Source: Nocardioides pelophilus | Lineage (GTDB): Bacteria > Actinomycetota > Actinomycetes > Propionibacteriales > Nocardioidaceae | DNA length: 40,413 nt | Reading direction: 5' to 3' | NCBI RefSeq assembly: GCF_014180685.1 | Contig: NZ_JACEHF010000013.1 | Coordinates: forward strand, 1 to 40,413 | Part shown: piece by piece, positions 34,078 to 40,413 of the stretch | How positions within the stretch are numbered: the first letter of the stretch is position 1 | How the letters are laid out: every line of letters starts with the position of its first letter | Position numbers and translations under genes: made by a program | Notes under the pieces: model-generated | The model's input: the letters and a program-made list of their open reading frames with translations, nothing else | Told to the model about the DNA's origin: nothing | The model's database searches: none

Positions 34078-35283
34078 TTACCTCTTCGCCGCGGGCAGGC
34101 CGAGGCCCACGTAGCCGATGATGTCGCGCTGGATCTCGTTGGTGCCGCCGCCGAAGGTCATCACCAGTGACGAGCGGTAGAACCGCTCGAGCCGGCCGGC
34201 GACCGCGGCCCCGGGGGAGTCCGCGGTGACTCCGGCGTGCGGGCCGACGATCTCCATCAGGGTCCGGTAGACCTCGGTGGCGAGTTCGGAGCCGTAGACC
34301 TTCGTGGCGGACGCCTCGGCGGGCGACAGCGCGACGCCGTGGTCCGCGTCGGCCGCGAGCTTCCAGTTGATCAGCGAGAGCGCCTCGACCCGCGCGTGCG
34401 CCCGGCCGAGCGCGGCCTGGACCAGCTCGGAGTCGATCACGCGACGGCCGTCGGGGTTGATCGTCTCGACCGCCCACTGGCGGACGACCTGCAGCGAGTG
34501 GACGAGCGGCGCGGCCGAGGTGAGGGCCACCCGCTCGTGGTTGAGCTGGTTGGTCATCAGCGCCCAGCCGCCGCCGCGCTCGCTGATCAGGTTGCTCGCC
34601 GGCACCCGGACGTCGGAGTAGTAGGTGGCGCTCGTGCCGACGCCGGCGACGGTGTGCACCGGGGTGTAGGTGACGCCGTCGGCGTTCGCGGGCACCAGGA
34701 TCATCGACAGGCCCTTGTGGCGCGGCTGGTCGGGTTCGGTGCGGCACGCCAGCCAGATCCAGTCGGCGTACTGGATCAGCGAGGTCCACATCTTCTGGCC
34801 GTTGATCACCCACTCGTCGCCCTCGAGCACGGCCTTGGTCTGCAGCGACGCGAGGTCGGTGCCCGACCCCGGCTCGGAGTAGCCGATGGAGAAGTGGAGC
34901 TCGCCGGCGAGGATCTTCGGGAGGAAGTACTCCTTCTGCTCGTCCGTGCCGTAGCGCATGATCGTCGGCCCGACGGTGTTGAGCGTCAGGTAGGGGATCG
35001 GTACGCCGGCGACGGCTGCGACGTCGGTGAAGATCAGCTGCTCGATCATCGAGCGGTCCTGGCCGCCGTACTCCTTCGGCCAGCCGATGCCGAGCCAGCC
35101 GTCCTTGCCGATCTGCTGGATGACGCTCTTGTAGACGGTGGCGTCGCCGAACTCCCCGCCCGAGCCGAACTCGTTGGTGGCCGCGGACAGGCCAGCGCGG
35201 ATCTCGGGGGTCACCAGGTTGGCGAAGTACTCGCGCAGCTCCTCGCGCAGCGCGACCTGCTGCGGTTCCAGTTCGACGTGCAC
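34078..35283 (-). CDS. fadE26: Acyl-CoA dehydrogenase FadE26 (ChsE4 subunit)
   Basis: 401-residue acyl-CoA dehydrogenase, partner of FadE27. FAD/substrate motifs FSIGYSEPGSGTDLAS and INGQKMWTSLIQYADW, the likely catalytic Glu in NQLNHERVAL, and FGGGTNEIQRDIIG at the C-terminus are all present. GTG start with GGAGG (minus strand of 35288-35292) 4 nt upstream. A minus-strand TAGTCT at 35326-35331 is the probable -10, with the KstR box of kshA just beyond, so this gene has a real leader unlike its divergent neighbour. Confidence 0.92.
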   Translation of the reverse strand: MHVELEPQQVALREELREYFANLVTPEIRAGLSAATNEFGSGGEFGDATVYKSVIQQIGKDGWLGIGWPKEYGGQDRSMIEQLIFTDVAAVAGVPIPYLTLNTVGPTIMRYGTDEQKEYFLPKILAGELHFSIGYSEPGSGTDLASLQTKAVLEGDEWVINGQKMWTSLIQYADWIWLACRTEPDQPRHKGLSMILVPANADGVTYTPVHTVAGVGTSATYYSDVRVPASNLISERGGGWALMTNQLNHERVALTSAAPLVHSLQVVRQWAVETINPDGRRVIDSELVQAALGRAHARVEALSLINWKLAADADHGVALSPAEASATKVYGSELATEVYRTLMEIVGPHAGVTADSPGAAVAGRLERFYRSSLVMTFGGGTNEIQRDIIGYVGLGLPAAKR

Positions 35284-35341
35284 GCGGCCTCCAAAGTGAC
35301 GGTCCCAACAGGGGGGTTCGTTGTCAGACTACCCGCAAAAC

Positions 35342-35355
35342 TGTAACGTGTTCTA
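35342..35355. promoter_or_regulatory. KstR operator between fadE26 and kshA
   Basis: TGTAACGTGTTCTA is a perfect TnnAACnnGTTnnA match ending one base before the kshA ATG. It contains TAACGT (35344-35349), the putative kshA -10, and lies about 10 nt upstream of the fadE26 -10. Confidence 0.92.
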
Positions 35356-35356
35356 C

Positions 35357-36487
35357 ATGAGTGACACCCGCATGCTCGACCAGGGGACGACACCGATCCG
35401 CTTCGCCCGCGGTTGGCACTGCCTCGGACTCGCCTCGACGTTCGCGGACGGCAAGCCGCACGCGATCCACGGGTTCGGCACCAAGCTCGTGGTCTGGCAG
35501 GACTCCAAGGGAGAGCTGAACGTCCTCGACGGCTTCTGCCGGCACATGGGCGGCGACCTCACCCAGGGCGAGGTCAAGGGCGACCACATCGCCTGCCCGT
35601 TCCACGACTGGCGCTGGGGCGGCGACGGCAAGTGCAAGGAGATCCCCTACGCCCGGCGGGTGCCGCTGCGCGCCCGCACGCAGCGCTACGAGACGGCGAT
35701 CGTCAACGGTCAGCTGATGATCTGGAACGACCCGGAGGGGTCCGCCGCGGACCGCGACATCCTGCCGCCGGAGCTGCCCGACGTGCTCACCGACAAGTAC
35801 ACCCCGTGGTCGTGGCACACCAGGGAGATCAACGGCTCGCACTGTCGTGAGCTGATCGACAACGTCGCCGACATGGCGCACTTCTACTACGTGCACTTCG
35901 CGTTCCCGACGAGCTTCCGCAACATCTTCGAGGGGCACACCGCGACCCAGTTCATGGAGTCGACCGGGCGTCCCGACAAGAGCGGCGGCTACAGCGACGC
36001 CAGCTCGACGCTAAAGTCGGAGGCCACGTACTACGGACCGGCGTACATGATCAACTGGCTGACGGTGGACTACAAGGGATTCGTCACCGAGGTCATCCTC
36101 ATCAACTGCCACATCCCGACGGGCCCGAACTCGTTCACGCTCCAGTACGGCATCAGCGTCCAGAAGCCCGAGGGCCTCGACCAGAAGACCGTCGACTACA
36201 TCGCCGAGCGCTACACGGAGTCGTTCGGCGACGGGTTCCTCCAGGACGTGCACATCTGGGAGAACAAGGTCGCGGTCCAGAACCCGCTGCTCTGCGAGGA
36301 GGACGGACCGGTCTACCAGCTGCGCCGTTGGTACGAGCAGTTCTACACCGACGCCGCCGAGGTCAAGCCGGAGATGACCGACCGCTTCGAGTTCGAGGTC
36401 GACACGACCAAGGCCAACGAGTACTGGCACGCCGAGGTCGCCGAGAACCTGGCCAAGCGCGCGGCCGAGGAGTCCGTGAGCCACTGA
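35357..36487 (+). CDS. kshA: 3-ketosteroid 9alpha-hydroxylase, oxygenase subunit KshA
   Basis: 376-residue Rieske non-haem iron oxygenase that 9alpha-hydroxylates 3-ketosteroids, leading to ring B opening. Rieske ligands are Cys61, His63, Cys80 and His83 (CRHMGGDL and CPFHDWRW). The mononuclear iron site is in NVADMAHFYYVH (His175, His180), with a downstream Asp in FLQDVHIW. The sequence follows M. tuberculosis KshA along its length, including INWL, PLL-EEDG and YQLRRWYEQFY. The ATG directly after the operator is favoured: TAACGT is 7 nt upstream, so the message would be leaderless. It is coupled to the next gene by TGATG. Confidence 0.95.
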   Translation: MSDTRMLDQGTTPIRFARGWHCLGLASTFADGKPHAIHGFGTKLVVWQDSKGELNVLDGFCRHMGGDLTQGEVKGDHIACPFHDWRWGGDGKCKEIPYARRVPLRARTQRYETAIVNGQLMIWNDPEGSAADRDILPPELPDVLTDKYTPWSWHTREINGSHCRELIDNVADMAHFYYVHFAFPTSFRNIFEGHTATQFMESTGRPDKSGGYSDASSTLKSEATYYGPAYMINWLTVDYKGFVTEVILINCHIPTGPNSFTLQYGISVQKPEGLDQKTVDYIAERYTESFGDGFLQDVHIWENKVAVQNPLLCEEDGPVYQLRRWYEQFYTDAAEVKPEMTDRFEFEVDTTKANEYWHAEVAENLAKRAAEESVSH

Positions 36488-36789
36488 TGGCCTCCTTCGT
36501 CCCGACCAGCGCCGACACGCTCGAGGAGCAGCGGCTCTACACGAGCGCGCGCATGGTCGACGTGCAGTGCCTCGACTGCCTCGCCCGCGTCCGGGCGAAG
36601 AAGAACAGCGAGCACCACACGTCGATCCAGTGGAACGCCGACGCGGTCGCCGCCTGCCCCGAGCTGGGTCGGCGCGACGGGTCATCCGACAGTCGGGACG
36701 GCCACCGGGGCTGCCCGCGGCTGCTGGCTAGCATCGATGCGGCCGTTCGGGACGGAAACCTCCCGGTCGGCGCCGAAGACGGCTACTGA
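36487..36789 (+). CDS. 100-residue Cys-containing protein between kshA and kshB
   Basis: Starts MASFVPTSADTLEEQRLYTS, overlapping the kshA stop by one base. It has a CLDC pair (about residues 38-41), then AACPEL and GCPRLLAS, so four or five Cys could form a zinc ribbon or other metal site. KKNSEHHTSIQW between them is distinctive. No family recognised. Coupling to kshA and position before kshB suggest a role in the oxygenase system, for example assembly; this is inference. Confidence 0.75.
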   Translation: MASFVPTSADTLEEQRLYTSARMVDVQCLDCLARVRAKKNSEHHTSIQWNADAVAACPELGRRDGSSDSRDGHRGCPRLLASIDAAVRDGNLPVGAEDGY

Positions 36790-36848
36790 GCAACGACGCT
36801 CCCGCCGGCACCCGAACCTTCCCTCCCAGCGAAGCGAGAACCCCCTTC

Positions 36849-37943
36849 GTGGACATCGAGTCCTTCCTGCTCCAGGTCGTCGACGTCGTCGACGAGACCG
36901 CCGACGCGCGCTCGATCAGCTTCGCGGTGCCGGCCGAGGCGCCGGAGAAGTTCGTCTACAAGCCGGGTCAGTTCCTCACCGTCGCCGTGCCGAGCGACCA
37001 GACCGGCATCGCGGCCCGCTGCTACTCGCTGTCGAGCAGCCCGCACGACGGCGGCCCGCTGACCGTCACGGTGAAGCGGACGGTCGACGGCTACGCCTCG
37101 AACTGGATCTGCGACAACCTCAAGGTCGGCGACACGATGCGGGCGCTCCCGCCCTCGGGCATCTTCACCCCGGCATCGCTCGACGCCGACCTGCTGCTCT
37201 TCGCCGGCGGCAGCGGCGTCACCCCGATCATGTCGATCACCCGCACCGCCCTCGACCAGGGCAGCGGCAGGATCGTCGTCTTCTACGCCAACCGCGACGA
37301 GAGCTCGGTGATCTTCGCCGAGGAGTTCACCCGGCTCGCGTCCGAGAACCCCGACCGGCTGCAGGTCATCCACTGGCTCGAGTCGGTCCAGGGCATCCCG
37401 TCGCCGGAGCAGATCAAGGCGTTCGTCGCGCCGTACCTGTCGTACGACGCGTTCGTCTGCGGCCCCGCGCCGTACATGAAGATGGTCACCACCGTGCTGC
37501 GTGAGCTCGAGTTCCCGCGCGACCGCCGCCACCAGGAGAAGTTCGTCTCGCTCGGCGGCAACCCGTTCGGCGACATCGAGGAGATGCAGGAGGCCGAGCG
37601 CGAGATCGCGGAGGCCGAGTCCGACGAGGCCGACGGCGCCGCCGACGTGCCTGCCGGGCCGGCGGGTCCGGTGAAGGTCGAGGTCGAGCTCGACGGGGAC
37701 GAGCACACGTTCGACGACTGGGACCCGAAGGTCAAGCTGCTCGACTTCCTGGAGAGCAAGGGCGTGAAGGCGCCGTACTCCTGCCGCGAGGGCGAGTGCT
37801 CGGCGTGCGCCATCCGGCTGCTCGAGGGCGAGGTCCGGATGCTCCACAACGACGTGCTGGACTCCGAGGACCTCGCCGACGGCATCCGCCTCGGCTGCCA
37901 GTCGCTCCCGATGACGGACACGGTGCGGGTCACCTACAGCTGA
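36849..37943 (+). CDS. kshB: 3-ketosteroid 9alpha-hydroxylase, reductase subunit KshB
   Basis: 364-residue electron-transfer protein feeding KshA. The FAD motif RCYSLSSSP (57-65), nucleotide motif GGSGVTPIMS and FVCGPAPYMK form the reductase. An acidic linker (EEMQEAEREIAEAESDEADG, about 240-265) leads to a C-terminal 2Fe-2S ferredoxin with CREGECSACA and a final GCQS. GTG start, 59 bp after the Cys protein and in the same operon. In M. tuberculosis kshB lies away from kshA, so the adjacency here is notable. Confidence 0.92.
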   Translation: MDIESFLLQVVDVVDETADARSISFAVPAEAPEKFVYKPGQFLTVAVPSDQTGIAARCYSLSSSPHDGGPLTVTVKRTVDGYASNWICDNLKVGDTMRALPPSGIFTPASLDADLLLFAGGSGVTPIMSITRTALDQGSGRIVVFYANRDESSVIFAEEFTRLASENPDRLQVIHWLESVQGIPSPEQIKAFVAPYLSYDAFVCGPAPYMKMVTTVLRELEFPRDRRHQEKFVSLGGNPFGDIEEMQEAEREIAEAESDEADGAADVPAGPAGPVKVEVELDGDEHTFDDWDPKVKLLDFLESKGVKAPYSCREGECSACAIRLLEGEVRMLHNDVLDSEDLADGIRLGCQSLPMTDTVRVTYS

Positions 37944-37964
37944 CCGGTCGAGCGGCCGCCACCG

Positions 37965-38867
37965 TCACTCGTGGGGGTCGACGGCCGCGGCCGGGCTCTC
38001 GGCGTTGGCGATGTTGCGGGCGCTGGTCGAGCGGCCGAGCGCGGCGACCTCGGCGTCCATCCGCGGCAGCAGGTCGGGGATGTGGGGGAGCAGCGCCCGG
38101 GAGCCGGCGGCGGAGTTCACCACGTTGCGGTTGAGGCCCACGCCGCGGACCCAGCCGGGGCAGTAGACGTGGCGGGACCGCTTCTCGACGCCCTTGACGA
38201 ACGCCTTGACGCACGCATCGACCGAGGTGGTCCTGCTGAGCGGGTAGGGCAGCTTCGCCAGCAGGTCGTTGAACGCCACTAGGTCCCGCTTCGCGTCCTG
38301 CACGAGCGGGGTGTCGATCCACGACATGTGCGCGCAGCCGACCCGCACGCCCTGGTGGTGAACCTCCAACCGCAGCGCGTTGGCGAAGTGCTCGGCGCCC
38401 GCCTTGCTGGCGTTGTAGGCCGCCAGTCCGGGCGCGGCCGCGAACGCCGCCAGCGAGGAGACCACGAGGAAGTAGCCCTTCGAGTCGACCAGCGCCGGCA
38501 GCGTCGCCCGGGCGGTGTGGAAGACGCCCAGGACGTTGATGTCGAGCACCCGCTTGAACGCGGCCGGGTCGGTGTTCATGACCGAGCCGTACGACGCGAT
38601 GCCGGCGTTCGCGATGGCGACGTCGAGGCGGCCGAACCGCTCGACGGCCGCGGTCGCAGCGGCCTCCATCGACGCCAGGTCGCAGACGTCGGCGGCGACC
38701 GCCAGGCACGCGTCGTCGCCGATCGCGGCCGCGGTCTCGTCCAGGGCAGCCTGGTCGAGGTCGATCAGCACCAGCCGGGCCCCCTTCGAGGCGAGCGCCT
38801 TGGCGGTCTCGGCGCCGATACCGCGCGCGCCGCCGGTGACGAGGATGACCTGGCCGTCGATGTTCAT
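37965..38867 (-). CDS. Short-chain dehydrogenase/reductase (SDR)
   Basis: 300-residue classical SDR with extended C-terminus. The nucleotide motif is TGGARGIG (about 11-18), followed by DLD after strand 2 (NAD preference likely), NAG in IANAGIAS, and the catalytic Ser in VVSSLAA with YNASK (Tyr and Lys). GAAGGGA precedes the ATG at a usual distance. It follows the GMC gene by 31 bp on the same strand, so both are probably one operon. A hydroxysteroid or side-chain alcohol substrate is plausible from context only. Confidence 0.87.
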   Translation of the reverse strand: MNIDGQVILVTGGARGIGAETAKALASKGARLVLIDLDQAALDETAAAIGDDACLAVAADVCDLASMEAAATAAVERFGRLDVAIANAGIASYGSVMNTDPAAFKRVLDINVLGVFHTARATLPALVDSKGYFLVVSSLAAFAAAPGLAAYNASKAGAEHFANALRLEVHHQGVRVGCAHMSWIDTPLVQDAKRDLVAFNDLLAKLPYPLSRTTSVDACVKAFVKGVEKRSRHVYCPGWVRGVGLNRNVVNSAAGSRALLPHIPDLLPRMDAEVAALGRSTSARNIANAESPAAAVDPHE

Positions 38868-38898
38868 GTGGATCGATGTCCCTTCGGTGGAGCGGAGG

Positions 38899-40413
38899 TC
38901 AGGAGGAGAGGCTGGCGGCGAGCCGGGTCGCGTTCATGTAGGCGATCGACTCGATCGAGATCATCGGGTTGACGCCGGACGAGGTCGGGAAGCAGGACGC
39001 GTCCGCGACGAACAGGCCGGGCAGGTCCCAGGCCTGGCCGTCGGGGTCGGTGGCCGACGTGGCGGGGGAACCGCCCATCCGGGCCGATCCCATGATGTGC
39101 AGGGCCGCCAGGGCGAGCCGTCCGGGGTCGGTGCCCTCGGCCCGCAGGTCGGCCTCGAAGGTGGCGAGCGAGCCGCGCACGCCCGGCTCGTAGGAGACCG
39201 GGCGGTGGTGGGTCGTGCTGACCCGTCGCGCTCCCGCAGCCTCGGCGATCCGGGCGCCGCCGACGATCCCCTGGACGAGGTGCTCCGTGTCGTGGGCCGA
39301 GAGCTCGTAGCGCACGACCGGCTCGCCGGCGCGGCCGCGGGCGCGGACGGTGCCGACCGAGTCCCGGTCGCGCACGATCAACGCCACCGCGAGGCTCTGC
39401 CGGAGCTCGATCATCCGCTGCCGGAAGTCGACGGCGCCGCGCCAGCCGATGAACCCGGTGCCGAACCCGGGAGTGATCGGAGCGGTCTCGTAGAGCACGC
39501 CGTAGCCGTCGCCGTCGAGATCGGTCAGCGCGTCGACGTACCTGCTCTGCATCGCGCCGACCCACGGCTCGACCGGCTCGTCCATCAGGCCCCAGATGGC
39601 CGTCGCCGGATGGAGGCGGAGGTGTCGACCGACGTTCGGGTTGCCCAGCCCGCTGCGCTGGAGGAGCGCCGGCGTCTGGATCGCCCCGGCAGCCGCGACG
39701 ACCGCGCGGGCGCGGACCGTGACCCGGTGCCCGTCCGCCGAGACCGCCTCGACACCGGTCGCCCGGCCGCCCGCCTGCGACACCCGGCGTGCGGTGACGC
39801 CGGTGTAGATCCGGGCGCCGGCAGCCGCGGCGTCCTCCAGCCAGGTCTTCGTCACCGACTGCTTGGCGCCGATCCGGCAGCCCATGCCGCAGCGGCCGCA
39901 CCCGACGCCCTGGTCGCAGCCGATCACGTTGCGCGGCATCGCCGCGGCGTTCCAGCCGAGGGCGGTGGCGCCCCGCTCGAGGACCGCGTCCCGCGGCGCG
40001 GCCCGGTCGTGGTCGGTGTTGACGCCGAGGCGGGTGCAGACGGCGTCGAGCGCGTCGTCGTACTCCTCGGTCACGAACTGCTTCGCGCCGAGGTCGGCCC
40101 ACTCCTGCCGCACGTGCTCGGGCGTGCGGAACGACGTCGTGTAGTTCACGACGGTGCCGCCGCCGAGGCCGCGCCCGGCGAGCAGGCCGATCCGCCCCTC
40201 GGCCGTGGTCTGCGGAGCGAGCGCGTAAAGGTTGACGAAGCCGGACTCCTCGCCGCCGTCGAAGTCGCGCTCGTCGTGGTGGTCTCCCGCCTCGAGCACG
40301 ATGACGTCGAGCCCGGCGGCCGCGAGCACGCCGGCCGCGGTGCCGCCGCCGGCGCCGGAGCCGACCACGACCACGTCGCAGGTCAGGTCGGAGTCGGGCG
40401 TCGCACGCAGCGG
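38899..40413 (-). CDS. GMC-family FAD oxidoreductase, N-terminus beyond right edge
   Basis: At least 505 residues. The FAD-binding DVVVVGSGAGGGTAAG lies near the N-terminus and the frame remains open through CCG-CTG at the right edge, so the start is outside; a GTG at 40374 falls inside the FAD strand and is not the start. GRGLGGGTVVNYT and the C-terminal GSARMGG, FVADASCFPTSSGVNPM and Asn (in NPMISI) are GMC signatures. A Cys-rich GCGRCGMGCRIGAKQS near residue 180 places it with long-chain-alcohol-oxidase-like GMC proteins rather than with cholesterol oxidase ChoD. Substrate may be a sterol or long alcohol. Confidence 0.88.
   Translation of the reverse strand, partial: PLRATPDSDLTCDVVVVGSGAGGGTAAGVLAAAGLDVIVLEAGDHHDERDFDGGEESGFVNLYALAPQTTAEGRIGLLAGRGLGGGTVVNYTTSFRTPEHVRQEWADLGAKQFVTEEYDDALDAVCTRLGVNTDHDRAAPRDAVLERGATALGWNAAAMPRNVIGCDQGVGCGRCGMGCRIGAKQSVTKTWLEDAAAAGARIYTGVTARRVSQAGGRATGVEAVSADGHRVTVRARAVVAAAGAIQTPALLQRSGLGNPNVGRHLRLHPATAIWGLMDEPVEPWVGAMQSRYVDALTDLDGDGYGVLYETAPITPGFGTGFIGWRGAVDFRQRMIELRQSLAVALIVRDRDSVGTVRARGRAGEPVVRYELSAHDTEHLVQGIVGGARIAEAAGARRVSTTHHRPVSYEPGVRGSLATFEADLRAEGTDPGRLALAALHIMGSARMGGSPATSATDPDGQAWDLPGLFVADASCFPTSSGVNPMISIESIAYMNATRLAASLSS

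Noticed and set aside
2341..35355. KstR2-type control
   Set aside because: The boxes have the AAC-NN-GTT core of KstR. I saw no CAAG-NN-CTTG KstR2 core at these promoters, and the genes are side-chain and 9alpha-hydroxylase genes rather than the KstR2 ring C/D set.

Overview
The window is high-GC actinobacterial DNA with strong codon bias. The gene content fits a Nocardioides-like member of the Propionibacteriales or a related sterol-degrading actinomycete; the genus is inference. Most of it is a sterol (cholesterol/phytosterol) catabolic island. At least five sites match the published KstR operator TnnAACnnGTTnnA perfectly, and a sixth matches all but the last base.

Layout. 1-1061: 3' part of a serine-hydrolase lipoprotein gene. 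1089-5072: fadA5 (-) divergent from two tandem cyp125 genes (+) and a 49-residue membrane peptide, with two KstR boxes between fadA5 and cyp125. 5129-8485: a PucR regulator, then a self-contained desaturase/reductase/ferredoxin fusion. 8536-8609: tRNA-Gly(TCC). 8811-12895: an MMPL exporter divergent from a NarL-type two-component system. 12920-14005: a TIGR03083 (DinB-like) protein divergent from a MarR regulator across a perfect 21-bp palindrome. 14006-16685: a block that looks like an insertion (tandem 14-bp repeats, a possible gene remnant, an AAA ATPase of lower apparent GC, an intergenic region rich in inverted repeats, a small membrane protein). The 243 bp at 16443-16685 hold no gene or clear signal that I can see.

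16686-22668: a leftward operon DUF35 - ltp4 - ltp3 - echA12-like - map, divergent from an F420-type LLM oxidoreductase. The gene set resembles M. tuberculosis Rv3520c-Rv3523. 22700-32951: an unknown 127-residue protein, a FadD8-like ligase, two membrane-anchored paralogs, echA19/fadD19 divergent across one KstR box, a nitronate monooxygenase-like protein and two secreted or anchored LVIVD propeller paralogs. 32970-37943: fadE26-fadE27 (ChsE4-ChsE5) divergent from kshA - 100-residue Cys protein - kshB. 37965-40413: an SDR and a GMC oxidoreductase that runs off the right edge.

How the genes work together (inferred from the known pathway). CYP125 oxidises the C26/27 methyl, FadD19 and the FadD8-like ligase make CoA thioesters, ChsE4-ChsE5 dehydrogenates, the EchA enzymes hydrate, and FadA5 thiolyses. 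Ltp3/Ltp4 with the DUF35 protein would do the retro-aldol cleavage needed for C24-branched plant sterols. KshA/KshB 9alpha-hydroxylates the steroid nucleus. KstR itself is not in the window.

A recurring promoter pattern is visible: a TAnnnT hexamer lies 6-7 nt before the start codon of at least ten genes (fadA5, the 49-residue peptide, pucR, the desaturase fusion, the histidine kinase, marR, the AAA ATPase, the 127-residue protein, echA19, fadD19, kshA), which suggests leaderless mRNAs. At four sterol promoters the last two bases of the KstR box are also the first two of the -10 hexamer.
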